DNA from: Petrolisthes cinctipes
Taxonomy: Eukaryota; Arthropoda; Malacostraca; Decapoda; Porcellanidae
Assembly (NCBI GenBank): GCA_033782935.1
Contig: JAWQEG010000368.1
Coordinates: forward strand, 12,501 to 76,500
Direction of reading: 5' to 3'
Length of the DNA: 64,000 bases
Shown here one piece after another: positions 46,827 to 60,600 of the stretch. The position numbers and the translations under genes were made by a program. The stretch's first letter is position 1, and every line of letters starts with the position of its first letter. The notes beneath the pieces were generated by a model. It worked only from the letters and a program-made list of their open reading frames with translations, had not been told where the DNA came from and made no database searches.

Positions 46827-47187
46827 AAGTAAACCCTCGATATTACGAATTTTGGCTTTACCAAATGTTATAAACCTACTGATCGATGGCCCTCATTTAA
46901 CAAACGTCTTTCATTAAATGAAGGGCGAAGTTCAGTTGTCTAAGTCACGCTGCTGGTGTTTTAAGCTTATGTAATCTTTAATAGTACATGTAATTTTTTG
47001 TTACAGGTGTGTACAATACAGTATATGAAAACAACAGTAAATATATTGGGTTTGACCATGTTTACAGTATTTCTGAATGACTGCCCTTATACAGAATAGC
47101 AGCAAATGTTTGTCAATAGGTCCTTATATAACAATCACTCGTCTTTAACGAACAACCCAATTCGTTTGTTATAGCGAGGGTTTACTG
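46827..47187. mobile_element. Short pogo/Tigger-like MITE (AGTAAACCCTCG TIR)
   Basis: The left end AGTAAACCCTCGATATTACGA and the complement of the right end, CAGTAAACCCTCGCTATAAC, are terminal repeats. A TA at 47188-47189 follows the right end, while the left duplication is degraded. Same TIR family as the element at 17622-18686. 361 bp, non-coding. Confidence 0.8.
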
Positions 47188-47864
47188 TAAACTCTGTAAT
47201 GTGGAGGATGAAATACGGTATGACAAAATTGCTGGGTGTTAGCTATACATGCAAAAAATAGTAAATTATGATAGAGATCCTGATTTCATTATATGACATA
47301 CAGTGGTTCAGTAATCTCTGCTGCACTCATCAGCATTGAATATTCAGAAATGTTGAAGTTAGACAGTCATCCATCCACAAGATTATACCTCTGAATGTGA
47401 TTTGTAACAAGCTGTAGCCAGACACTTGACCTATATGGTTGCTGCTTCATCGTTTTGTCTCAGATTCACAGGTAAGGACATGGAGGTGAGTGTCTAATGT
47501 AAAACATACTCTAGTTATATTTGATGTCTGGATATTTTGAAAGACTTGTATTTGGTTAAAGAAATGTCAGCTGTTCATCAAGACAAGGGTAATGTATGTG
47601 TCGGTATTGATACATAGATGTGTCCACTGGTAATTTTTTTCCAACCCCAGCCTGCTCTGTTGATGATAAACATTTGAGTTGTTTCATTAACTATTGAATA
47701 CAAAAGATTTTAGTTCCTTTAAGAGACCACCAAAGTTTTTGAGAGATGTCCACGTATGTAAAGCTAAGTCACTGTAATATTAACTAAAGTTTTCATTTTG
47801 AAACTCTTATAAACATATATTTCAGCTGAATAATCATTCTAGTGACTGCATAACTCCAGAGGCT

Positions 47865-47890
47865 TGACAGACAGACAGACAGACAGACAC
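47865..47890. repeat. (ACAG)n microsatellite
   Basis: About six units of GACA/ACAG. Confidence 0.85.
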
Positions 47891-48449
47891 CCTCGGCTAA
47901 CCTAAGAACATGACCAACACACAGAGATAACATTCTGAAGTCTGCTAAAGTACAGCTCTCTAATAGTTTACAATACAACAAATTATGCTTCTTATCTGTG
48001 CCTACACTCGGGGTCCATTAATTTCTTAACATTATTACTGGACAATACAGTACTTGAGCCTGCACACAGTGAAGATGTGAGATTTATCATGAAGTACTCC
48101 AGTTACTGCACATGAACACATCTTGCTGCTCATCACTCACCTAAGTAAAAACATTCTTTACTATAATACACACTCATGGTCTATGTAAATGTACTAAAAA
48201 GCACCTACCTTTCAACAGATAGGATATACGTTGAGAGGACAATTATAACCCCGATCTCACAAGGAAATTACTGATCATAGTAAAGCACAAAAAATGTCCA
48301 AACTCTCTAGTCTTCAGCAATATTTTATTAGATTTAGAAGTTCTTGGTGTTTGATTCCTAACATAATTAAAGGAGAGTGTGATGTCTGTGAATTAGAGAC
48401 GAAAGATTCCTTCAATCATATAATGAAATAGATTACCTAAAGATATGTA

Positions 48450-48642
48450 CAGTTGAGCAAGTAGAATGTGCAAGAAAACTATGGCTGTATATGGCAATAT
48501 CTTCACCACCTCTCAAAGTTCAGCCAATCATGTTCCACATTACCATACAGTAGCTCTGGCTTTCCATTGATTCATTCACAAAGAACTGCCAGTGTTGCCA
48601 TATACAGTCATATTTTTCTTGCTCTTTCTACTTGCTCAACTG
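48450..48642. mobile_element. MITE with about 50-bp TIR starting CAGTTGAGCAAGTAG, TA duplication
   Basis: CAGTTGAGCAAGTAGAA(T/A)G begins both ends, and similarity extends through GCAAGAAAA and GACTGTATATGGCAA, about 50 bp with few mismatches. TA duplications lie at 48448-48449 and 48643-48644. 193 bp, non-coding. Confidence 0.9.
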
Positions 48643-48644
48643 TA

Positions 48645-50257
48645 CAGAACTTCAGTAATACAAGACAGGTATATTACAAAATGTTGCATCACTGACTGAA
48701 GCAAATGCTGCTAGTACTTTACAGTAATGTAATGGTCTGTTGAAGAACCAAACCGTACTCGGGTGTGAAACTGATTTAGATAAACAAAAATATGCTGTAT
48801 ACACTGTACTGTATATAATTATAAAATAATGCAAAGTTAAAGATCTGTAGTTACTCCACATGCAACTTTTAAAATGTTACAGTGCTTTACTAATACTGTA
48901 ACACAAAATTAATGGAGAATTAGCACACACATAAAGGGATAGTTATATTGATACAAATTTCCATGTGAGATGAGATTCCTATCATGCTAAATAATCCCAC
49001 TTAACACTTGTGGAATTACCATCACTACATGTCTCAAGTGCTGCTACACATCTTCACACATCTAAGTTCACAATAGTAGCTCGTAACATAACCATCTAAC
49101 CTTCCTTCCATTTACGTAAACTCTGTGAACACCACAGGAACCATTCCACACTTCACCTCAGAGTGTTTCATTGTGTGGAAGCTGAACCACAGGCAATTGG
49201 TCAGACTTTGTGTTTCTCGGTGGCACATGTTTCTGAGAGAGAATACAATGTGACAATCTTTTTGGCTTCCTTATGTAGGTAAAATTTCCTCCATTGCTAA
49301 AATATAATTGAAGCGTACTTGTTTATGTGCACATCAAGTGGATGCAGGTTGGAACCAGAATTATCTAATGATTACAGGCCAAGTTGAGCTTCACTTTCCT
49401 GAGACAGAGTATTGGTACTGCAATTGGTCTCAACTCCCCTCCTGTCCCATCCTGTCCTTACCACCTTACCCCTGACCCCCATGATCTTGCTGGATGAATG
49501 CACTCTTAATTGTTCTGTCTCCAACCAACCCTCGGGACTCACACAGTATCAAGCACAGCTAACTATATGAGATAAATATGCAAGATAATCTAGTATTCAC
49601 GCACAGTCCCCACCCTTAGTATGCAATTACTGGATATAAAACTTATTTCCTGGCACTATACATAAGGATAAAAATAAAATTATATGCACAAAGGTTTCAC
49701 CTACTCTACATTGATGGCAGACACTATAAAGGCTACAACTACTGTATATCACTATGATTGGGACCAGCTGCTGCCACAGTCAGCCATGGGCTACCAGTCC
49801 TTTCTTATAGGTACAACTATAGTCTTTGCCCCGACCACCAATAAAGTCTTTCCAGCTGACTGGTTAATAAATGTTTAGGCTACTCTTAACCAATCAACCA
49901 TCTCTGCCCGCATTATTGATATCTGCCACTCCTCTAGGTAATTCATTACTTACATTTATAATTAACCAGGCTGACTGAAGGTGGCAGAGCTTACTGGGCA
50001 AGTTAGCAAAGAATGATTATTGCTGACTTTATCCTCCAGTAGCAAATTAAACAATCAATGGGGTTTGGTCTCACCAGTGTTGTACAAGGCTGTATATTGA
50101 GGCTTCACTGCTTCTATGAAGTGTAAAATACAGATAATTGTACAGTACAGGTACCCCATGAAATTATATTAGGTTTTCAAATGATTTTGATATCTTACTA
50201 CTGCCAGAAGCATTATTATATATTAGTTTCGTACTGATAAAAGAATTCTGGATATAC
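48645..50257. other. Intergenic, nothing recognised
   Basis: Only short frames without family resemblance. Confidence 0.4.
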
Positions 50258-50322
50258 AGCCATCAATTTTTGGAGTGCCTGTACTAAACTGCTTAGTACA
50301 GGCACTCCAAAAATTGATGGCT
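50258..50322. other. 30-bp perfect inverted repeat with 5-base loop
   Basis: 50258-50287 is exactly complementary to 50293-50322 (the stem contains CATCAATTTTTGGAGTGCC). Total length is 65 bases. A perfect stem with so short a loop is unusual for microRNA precursors and unstable over time, so it is either recent or under constraint. Confidence 0.85.
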
Positions 50323-52031
50323 TAGTAATTATATTACTGTACTGTACATATATTGCAATTTTAGGAATAATGGATTCTGTATTGCTACCAAAAATTTTAC
50401 AGAAGGTCATGCTGGTTGGATACTTTTTCCCCAGCTATCAAACACACTGGTGAGCACTTATTGGTATATACAAAACTGTATATAGTTGGGATGACACCAA
50501 GTGGTGCCATGGTGGTCGGGGACTTGTGACACGACCGTGGTGACCGCCCAAGATGTGCAAGGTTGTGTTTCTGAGCATTGGAAAATTCATAATAGATTCC
50601 TTATGAGTGAATGTTAAGTATTTGTATTGAGCATTACAAAAGCATAGAAAAAACCCATCAAACAATGGTTGAAATACCTAATCAGCAACAACAATAAATT
50701 TTTTTTCTCAGGCTTCAGAAAGGAACCTTCTTGCTTGAGGCAAATCTACCGTCATCATATCAAGAGGGGGTTACACTACAGTGATACACTAGAGCAAATG
50801 CGCTACATAGCCACTAGCAGAAAATAAGAAAAAGAATCAACGCTACTACGCAATCACGGAAGCGGCGTTTGGAAGAGATGTGATTCTCTTAGCAAGGTTG
50901 TGACGCCAAAAGTACGCACTGACTGGCAAGCTTAACTCAAGAGGTGCAAGGGAGGATGTGAGAATTGGGCTGGGAGAGACAACTAGATATACTGTAGATT
51001 GAAAGCCATAGTATTAGCATCAGAAGACAGTAAGAAGAGGTTAGGAAAAGAAGAAAAGAAGCATAATTAATCAGGCAGGCTCTGCTCTTGTAGAAGAATG
51101 ACTGGGTTTTACAATTTAGCATTAATAATACTGCATACCTGAGAGCAGATAAATTTGTCAAAATTAACCAAACCCTGTATTACTGTTCGTATTACAGTAC
51201 TAGAAAATGTGAGTACTGTAGTGATATTGAAAACACACAATGAAACTAAAGACGAGAGATACTGTACATATACTGTAGCCTACAGTAGTATGAATGTAAC
51301 TAAGAAATTATAATACTGTATTTCACAATTAATCTGCTGAATCAGTTGTTCCCATACATGGAAAAAAAATAAAAAAGATATAATATAAAATGAAAGTACG
51401 GAAATGACAGGAATAACTGAAGCAAGATGATGGAAAGAAGAAGCAGACTTGGTATGTACAGTACTGTACAGTACCTTTGTTCAATTGAAGGTAATGACTT
51501 GGTTGATGTTGGTAACAATGGCAAAGCTCTCACTGACCCCTGATTTCCAGAAGGCTAAGCAGAGAGATAACAGACAGATAAAGACAAGTCTATGATAACA
51601 CCTTATACTTTTTTTTTCCATCTGATGATCCAGACTCATAGATGTGGCACTTGTGTAGTACAGTTGGCTACGTGAGCTTGTTCAATCCTTGTGGCTAGTT
51701 CTTTGTTAATATCAAGTACAATATTATGGTGAACCTATTCTTTTATTTTATGTTTATTGTGGGGAGCCAGCAAGATCACAGCAAGCAAGACGAGACACCC
51801 TCACCTAGCCGACGGTACTGGACAGGTGCCACACTTACTATTCTTGATTGTCAGCTAGAAATACAAAATAAGTACCAAATAGTACAGTACAGTACTATAC
51901 CTGGCAACAGACGCCCTACAGTATAACACAACAGAAGGACAACAGAGAGACAACCTGAGAAATTGAGACATTTATAAACAAGAAAAGAGAGGATAGGCGA
52001 GTTACAAATTTACATATACAATACTGTAATG
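50323..52031. other. Intergenic, nothing recognised
   Basis: Several TACTGTACAGTA-like clusters (for example 51455-51475) and no exon-like frames. Confidence 0.4.
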
Positions 52032-52033
52032 TA

Positions 52034-52301
52034 CAGTCACGAGCATAAGTTTCTTTACCCCACTGGCGAGAGTGATTTCGAAGTCGTTGTTGGAGATGGA
52101 CTAGACAAAAATAAATGGGCCAGTTCATAATGCTCAGATGATGCTTCATATGTCTTTAGAGGAGTTCACTTACTTGAATCCAACAATTTTAACACCGGCA
52201 TGATTTACTGACTTCCAGTGTTCGTTTGCCTGGCCCTTCTCCAACTATAATTTCGACCTCACCCTTCGCCAGGGGGGTAAAGAAACTTATGCTCGTGACT
52301 G
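52034..52301. mobile_element. MITE with TIR starting CAGTCACGAGCATAAG, TA duplication
   Basis: The two ends share CAGTCACGAGCATAAGTTTC and the following TTTACCCC exactly, about 28 bp. TA duplications lie at 52032-52033 and 52302-52303. 268 bp, non-coding. The end sequence resembles Tc1-type termini. Confidence 0.93.
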
Positions 52302-52303
52302 TA

Positions 52304-53256
52304 GATAGATGAATGATGTACAGTAAGAAATATGTAACCCCCTTTCTGAAGGAGCTAAACTCGTACTAAACAAAGATATTAAACGAAGATATTGGGAACA
52401 AAAATTATGCCCAATCCCTTGAAAAATGGGAAACTGGAATTGATGATGATGACTGACAGAAACAAGAGCATTACCATATCAACAGCATATTGTTACTCTC
52501 ACTTTGCACATACAGTACAGTACTGTATAAGAGATCTGCAGGCAGAATAATTAACTTAAAGGTTTTCAAGACGATAAAGTGAGTGTTGAATGCATACAGA
52601 AATATAAAAAGCAGTGATAGGGAGTGGCAAGTGCTGAGTTGCAAGCAACAGTTAAACAGTGTAGGGAAAAGGGCAGGGCACAGGAGCTAATGTCTGGACA
52701 ATGAACACCGTTGGCGGTAAGAGAGAGATCAAGGAGACTGAGGAAGATGGGAGATGATAAAAAGATTTGATAGATACAGAGAGAGAGATAAATGATGATA
52801 ATAAGGTTTAGGAGATAAAGAAAGAGAGAGAGAGAGAAGTACAAGATGATGATATGGTTTGGGATATAATAACAGAAGGGAGGAGGTGGAGGTGGTGCCA
52901 CATTTGGTTTATATCAGTTGACAGCACTGCATGCACCAGCCACTGTCCTCCCAGCTGACAAATGAACTTGGGCCAAATTCAAGAACAGCATCACAGCGAG
53001 CCCAATGCATGAAAATAATGTCCACTGTTGGCATGCAAATCAGCCATTACTACAGTATACACTATTAAAAAAAAAAAAAAAAATGGAGCAGTACATACAG
53101 TAGGTTTGACCTCAATAAAAATTTGAATTGTTTGCTCTGTTCCATATTGCTTTGGGTGGCATATTAAAAAGGTCAAATTTTATGTCAACCAACAAATATG
53201 ACCATCATGTTTCAATGCTCTGGGTGAATTACAACACCATTCTTGAATACAGCCTC

Positions 53257-53289
<33 letters not shown>

Positions 53290-56200
53290 TCAAACACTCC
53301 TCAAAGGTCAGGCTCACCCTGCGTCTCCCTCTTAATAAACCTGAGAGCTGGTTATTCCTTTCACTTGGAATTCAGAACAGTTATAACAGCCAAATGCAAT
53401 ATTGTTCTGTTTGTTAGCTCATTTTGTTGTGGAAAAATGTCTATATTGAAGTCTTCATTTCATATTGCTGTGATTTCAATATGAATTCAATATATACAGT
53501 ACACAGCTGTTGCATCTCTAACAATTTTTAGTTCCATTAATGTATATTTAACACTGTGTTGAAGACACACTTTATTTGCCAGACATAATAAGGATATTGA
53601 TCACTTCCTTTCCTTATGTCTCTCTTGAGTTCAGCACTGCAAGAGAGATATAGAGAGATATGAAAGGGATAGAAAGAATGTTCAAGTGTTCTCCAACAGG
53701 TCACACACAGTAAAGGGTCAACTATCACAACAGTATTTATCTCCTTCACCCTCTGTCCTTCAATTACTGACCCCAGCCAAGTTTTACTATGTCCAGATTC
53801 ACTAATGACACTCATTTCTTGATCATGATAATACAGTACCTTAGACTGACTAGAGGATAGAGGAAAATGTGCTGTGTGATATGCACTTTAGTTACTTTCC
53901 ATTTTCTTTCTCTTATAATATACACAACAATCGTTTCACCCTTCCTAAATGTTGAATCATATCTGCTTGAAATCAAGCTGCATATTTCACTTGGCATGAA
54001 TCATATACTGTACTGAATACTGTTAATGAAAACAGTGATTGCTTTAACTGTCCATATGTTAGTGGTTGTATAATTTGATTTAATTAATTTGCACTTTTTG
54101 ATGGAGCCACTGCATTCACTCTGATATAGCCTGTTAACTTGGATGAGATCAGAATACTGTATATCAGTATTATAGTATTAGCCTTCTCAACCAAGTAAAG
54201 TCAGCTCTCCCATGTCATCACTTGACCATACTTCTAGAAAAGACTAGAACAATGACTAAGCTACAAGATTACTACAGAAACACTAGAGTAGTGACTAGAC
54301 TACACTTTAACACTTGTGCCCAATCTCTATCAAGCCACGGTATAAAATTACTTTTTTACATTATAAACCTTCCTTCTGTCACAGTTGTTTTACAATATGG
54401 AAAATGTACCTAAGAGAGCTGGATGAAATGTATTCAGTAAAAATTGTCAGGGAATGAAATTCTATTCTTAGATCATCAAACATCTGAAATAACAACAAAG
54501 ATGTTACACAGCACAAGGTCTACTTCACAAACACCTTTAATGAGAGTAGTGTATAAAAAATGTCTAAAGTTATGTTTGGAAGGTACTTTAACATTAGATT
54601 TATCTTCAAAAAATATATTAAAGATTAGATAGAGAAATTTTGATGAGTGCACTACAAAAGGGAACACCTAAAGTAGTTTGGCACAGAGGTTACTTTGAGC
54701 CTTCATTTAAGACGTGGCCCATTTGTTCCCTTGGGTTATTCTTTCACATCGGCAATCATTCAAATAAATAAACAAACTTAGCACTGATCATGTCCTCAGT
54801 TTTAGTTTCGTCTTCTATCCAGCTTTCGAGTTTTCTTAATGCCAGTACTGTACAGTACATGTATTAGTTATTTACCAACATTCGCATGTAGCACAAACTG
54901 AATTCTTTAACACTGAACACTGACACTACTACAGGCTACTCGCAACACCCTGACTGACTACACACACACGCCTTGCAATATTATTTTTTGTTTGCTTAGA
55001 GCACACATAAAGCGTCTTATCTTAACCACCAGGTACTCGCTAGAAGATATATCCATCTGCAAAACGTCATCTACCCATTAAAATTATCTCTACTGTGTTT
55101 CATAGCATACTAAGTGATCTACCCGGATTATTGTGTTGTTTGTTGACTCTGCATCTTGGTATGAAAAAAAAAAATTGTATATAATAAACAACAGAAACTG
55201 CAGCACTCAAGTCCATTGGTCCTATATCAACACCGTAATATAACTTGTCTGTCTGAATAAAGATAATATGCCTACCAGTATTACACATGATTGAGAAATG
55301 GAATATCAATGCATTAAGTTAAAAGGAGTGAAAGCTAGCCTTTAACTGTCTTTCACAGGTTTAAAAAAAAATTATCAGTCATGTGCAGAGCAAATTAATG
55401 ATTTCCCACATATTCTCCAAAGAAATGACTTTAGTGTAAGTTGAGTTGACATATTTAACTGAAGAACTAAAATTTTACAAAGAAGTTTCCTCTTAAAAAT
55501 AATAATAAATTTCTTAGGTGAAATAGAAATGTAGTAGGATAAGATATCTAAGAAATAAAAAAAGCTTCATACTGAAATATGATAGCATAACACCATGGAA
55601 AATGCACAGGAAAATGCAGTTGAGGCTGTAAGGTGTGTAACAAACTATCGCAGTATTTTCCACAAGCTGATAGTCAATATGCACAGCCAATACCACCGAG
55701 GGCAACCATGACTGATCAAAGCTTACCACCCATTAGTCAGGATTTGCACATCAACCAGTCAGAAGTTGCCTCCTGATTACAGATAAAAGCATTTGTCATC
55801 AGCTTTAGAAAAATCAAGTATTGTAGTGGTATCATTAAGACAAAGGGAGGTACTGGACATTCCTTTTACTGCATCTTCAAGCTGTATTATTTGAGCATGA
55901 GGGAGGTGCAGTGGCATCCATCCTCATGTACACTTTGCAAATAAACTATCTCCACTATCTCTATGAAACCCTACCCTTTGTTTTGCTAATACCACCGTAG
56001 GCTGCAAGAGTACGAACACGGGGAGCACCGTTGCCAAGTTGGCATTTTCTTCACAGTCGATGTAGTAAATGTTCATTATTTGTATTTTTTTTAAATCAGT
56101 AAAGAACAAAGCTGTACGAGGAGGAGCCTGCACTGATAACACTTCGCTTTTTCAGGTCGTCAATATAGTCTCCTCCTCATATGACGTCGTTCTTCTACTG

Positions 56201-57375
56201 AAATACTTGAACAGCCAGTAATTATTCAAGGGGCCTGTGCTGTTGTTGAAAAGGTGGAAGCTACTGATTTTACCAAGCTGCACTACAAACTATGTACATT
56301 GCCACAGTACAGTATGGCCTGGGTTGTTTGTGTCCTGGTTGGAGGCCCTGGTAACCTCAAATTTGCCGACCACATCACAGGTCCCTTAAGTGTTCAAAGC
56401 TCATCACAATATATCCTTGTTTCTAAGCAACTAATCCACATCTCCCTCCTTACCAGCAAACATACATCTTTCCTTCTGCCATCCCATCATCACCCACACC
56501 CCTCTATCATTCAACCCAACCCTACTCTGCCCCTAAAATTATTACAAACATTAAACATTTAAACCATCGACCGTAGAAAAGACGCTAAAAAGGCATGCAG
56601 TGATGGGGAGTGTGTGGTCAGATACTCGGATAGCGCCCTTTCTAACAAGGTACTGTATAAATATCTACTCTTATATACATGTACACATTTTTTTTACTAA
56701 ACATTATTTCTAAGGAGTGAGCAACTCTAAGTGTAGTTTCATAGTCTTGGTACAAACTGCGTTTCTTCTTTTTTTTTCAAAACTTTTTCGTATTTTTTTA
56801 GTGGACTGAAAAAAATTATAAAAAAATACATACATCATAATAACAAATCATTAACCATATTCATGTGGGCTCACCTAACGAAAGCCCAAAAGTACAATAA
56901 CACAAATAAATACAAATCTTCCTTTTACAATATGTCTGGGTGTGGTGGAGTGGCTGTTTTTCCCAGGCGAGGCTAAATCCAGTTAGAGAGGGAGAGCCAA
57001 GAAAGTAAGAAATGCACAGAAAATGTAAGAGGGACATCAATCTGAAGAATATGAAGAAATCTGACCTCTTATGGTAGCCAAGCTGGGAATTTGGACGCCC
57101 TTCAATCAATATTATGATCTCCCAAATGTTGAGAGAATTGACATGCCCCGCCATCTCTCCATGGGAGAGAAAAGGAGGGAATGAGGGAAGTTTTCCATTT
57201 GTTACATTGTTCTGTTGATACAACTATCTCTGCCACCACTTTGAGGCATGGTCAGAGGTCAACAAGACTCATGCCAGCTTACAAGGTCACCCAAAAAGGT
57301 AAACAATATTGTAAGCAGAATAAGAGAAATTATTCAAATCAATATATACCAACAATACCCTATTTTGCCGATATT
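52304..57375. other. Intergenic, mostly unrecognised
   Basis: No supported gene. It includes a purine-rich GAGA stretch at about 52780-52840, an A tract at 53067-53083 and a (CA)n microsatellite at about 53259-53289. Confidence 0.45.
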
Positions 57376-57690
57376 TTACCCACCACAGCCACCACATCCC
57401 CCACAGCCACCACAGCCTCCACAGCCACCACAACCTCCACAACCTCCACACCCACCACAGGAACCACAGCCTCCACAGTCAACGCCCATGCAAGACCTGA
57501 GGAAGGAGTTGTGTGGGGCAGAGTCAGCATAGTAGCCAAGGGCGTGCAGCATACTCAGCTTCTCCACAGGAATGCGGTTGGTCTGACCAATGACAGGTCG
57601 GTCGGGGCGCGGCTGACACAGCACGTGCAGTACAGCAGCACTCAGCGCCAGTGAAATGTTCTCTACCAGGCATGGATTGCCTACACCAAC
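57376..57690 (-). CDS. Unknown gene, last exon with Cys-Gly-Gly tail
   Basis: 104 codons and TAA. The final 33 residues are CGG CGS followed by nine CGG triplets, encoded by a 9-base DNA repeat at 57379-57477. Confidence 0.82.
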   Translation of the reverse strand, partial: VGVGNPCLVENISLALSAAVLHVLCQPRPDRPVIGQTNRIPVEKLSMLHALGYYADSAPHNSFLRSCMGVDCGGCGSCGGCGGCGGCGGCGGCGGCGGCGGCGG

Positions 57691-60600
57691 CTGCAACAAA
57701 CAATTACTGCTCAACACACGTTCGTTTGTACAATACTGTACTACATGTAACTTACAGAAAAAATCCATTGCCATCAGAGGCCATCAAATCAAAATCACTT
57801 GGATTGAGGTGAAGTAAGCCTCTGCCTGCTAATCATTGGCTTTTTGTGAGCATGGAGCATAAAAGGTCATCTTGAGTTCCTAATCGGGTGGTTACAATGT
57901 AAACTAATTCTCAATCCCAAGTCAAGTGATTTAACAGAACTCTTTTATTTAATGAGTACAGTATAGGACAGTACTGTATAAAAACATCTACCAGTAAAAT
58001 TTTTGTTATTCTTATTTGCCAGAGATAAGTTCTGGATGATGCAGGCTTAGTTTATGTGTGTTGTACATGAATGCAATATTATTAACTGGTGCATGATTGC
58101 TGACTGCTAATGTAAATAATGGCCAAAATACCAGCATAAAATCAAAATTAAGTCACTGACATGGCTTCACAAAGTATGAGAATTAATGCTTTGCATTTCT
58201 ATTTGAAGTTGGGAAAAGTACTACAGTCTACAGTATATTGTACTACCATACTGAGCTACATAACAACAGTCAGTAGGGTAAAAGAAATGTCGTATTGCTG
58301 TTGATTTTATTTAAATATGAAAATTTGAAAAGAATTCGGGACAAACATTCAAGTACAGTCGGTGGCAAAAGTCCTGTCGCCTCACTCAGCTCTTCTTGAA
58401 GAATAATCTAAAGTATAATCATCCAACAAATACATTCACTATACAAAATTATAATATTCAATAGGCAAATTATTGAACTTCTCTGGTGTTTCAGTTCAAG
58501 AACCACTAAAACTTGTTTCCATACTATGGTACGTACAGTACATGACCTGGAAAATGTAGCAACAGGACTTTTGCAATCGGCAGTACAATAAAAATTCAGA
58601 TATTTTTCTCACCATTATCATTATCAGACAATATCACTTTCTCTCATCAACTCTTCACACAAACATATAGCGATCAACAACTGTGAAATTCAACATCTTA
58701 CTCTGAGCAAGGTTGGGGTTTTTACACCAGTGAACAACAGTAATGAGCCTCTGACCTCCAGAACACCACGTTCCATGTCAATGGTAACACCGCCCAGACA
58801 GAAGGTGTACTCTCGACGTTCGTAAGGCAAGATGATGCTGCGGGTCTGGAACTGACGCAGCTGATGGATCTTGAGCACCAGGTGGCCCGGACACCCTGGA
58901 CGTCCTCGACCATCTGCAATGAACAACTACATATATCTTCATCTGGACTATAGTGCATTGTTTTCAACCTGGTGAACTGAACTGGTTCCTTCATGTCATA
59001 GCTTGGCTTGGTAAATGTAGGGAGAACTACAGTAAATCAAAGTACAAATTTGCTTTACACAACTGGGTCTAGTAATTTTCTATAACTTATAACAGTGGAA
59101 TCTATTCAAAACATGTTATTAAGGCTTGATATCAACTGGAAAGAAACCAAAGTGCTACTGAGCACTTTAAATAAAAGACATACCGGTTATATACTGCACA
59201 ATCTTGGATCTGAAATGAATTTGACTCATAAACTATAACTCAACATTATATATTATAACTACTGTACTTTATTGCTGTAAATACAGATTAGCATTTGGAC
59301 ATTTTAAGGAGATCTGAGAGTTCTTCACTGATGAGCTGCCGGCCACTTCATACAAGTCATGTGTCATAGCAGAAGGAGTATTGTTTCTTCTTATGAAGTG
59401 GGTGTTGGAAGGTGGAACTAAGAGTTGGACAAAATATAAATCAGAACAGTTTGAATTATAAATAACTAAATAATCACAAACTAAATTCATCCTCATGCTA
59501 TATACATGCAAATGTCCCAAAATAATGCCACATTTTTCCCCAGAATACCAGGACATTAGAATGGGTACATGGTCATTTCCATTCCATCTTGAAGAAATTC
59601 TGTTTTAAAACAGCTAGTGGATTAACTTTTCAGAACTAATTTCTACCACATTTTATCTTTCATCCTTTCAAATTTCACTGCAATCATTTTCATCTGAGTG
59701 AGGATACCATTAGTAGCATGGAACTCAACCTTAATTAACTACAGCTTTTTTCTTCCTCCCCTTGCTACCATTAAAAATGTTGGAGATTTTTTTTTATACT
59801 AATTTCACCAATAAATTAAAGCCCTGCATATGAGATACAATTGAAATAAAAACATTTTAATTCTTTTCATTCAGACTCCTACTCATTGCTACCATACAAC
59901 AGACTGTCTAGTAGGTGGTTCAGTGTTTGCTATATTCAAGAGGATTCGCTTTTTGTAAAAGGGTGTTGCTTTCAAAACATTTTTTCATGTTTCAACATCG
60001 TATATCTCAGCAACCACCAATTGTTCTGCCAATTTCCAAAATACTTTACTATGCTATAAACTCTATTGTGGACATATACTGTACTGTCAGCGCAGAATAA
60101 AAGGAGAAATACAACGTAGACTTTCTTCCTAATAATTTTATAACTTAACCATAAGGAGCTTTTAAGCACGGAGCAGGGATGGGCTTTGTGTTAATCTTTT
60201 TTTAACTTTAAATTTGATTGTCAAAACAAGTGGTTCAGGTAGAAGATCATCTGGCCAGTAGTAGCCTTGTCTTAGGCTAAGTTCTGAGGTGTTGCACTAA
60301 TTGGTCTGCTAACTGTTTATCTCTTTTCTGCTTCTTTGACACAGAAGGGACTGTGGGTTTAGGCATTGAGTTGTGCAAATTAGGGCCATATGAATGTAGC
60401 GTTCTGAGCTAAACAATAATGACGACTGATAACATGGCTCCATGTTGAGTCTATGGAGGTGTTGCACTCTCAGATATATGGTGAGACAGGAAGTAATTAG
60501 TAATGCAGTATTTATTCTGGAGTTAGTCTCGAGACTAAATCTGTCTATGCTTCATTTCATAGCTTGTTAATTATGGTAGTAGTTACTGTAAGCATATCAT

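Noticed and set aside
57181..57654. 157-codon plus-strand Thr/Pro-rich frame
   Set aside because: It is antisense to the last exon of the unknown gene and its repeats are the complement of the Cys-Gly-Gly coding unit.
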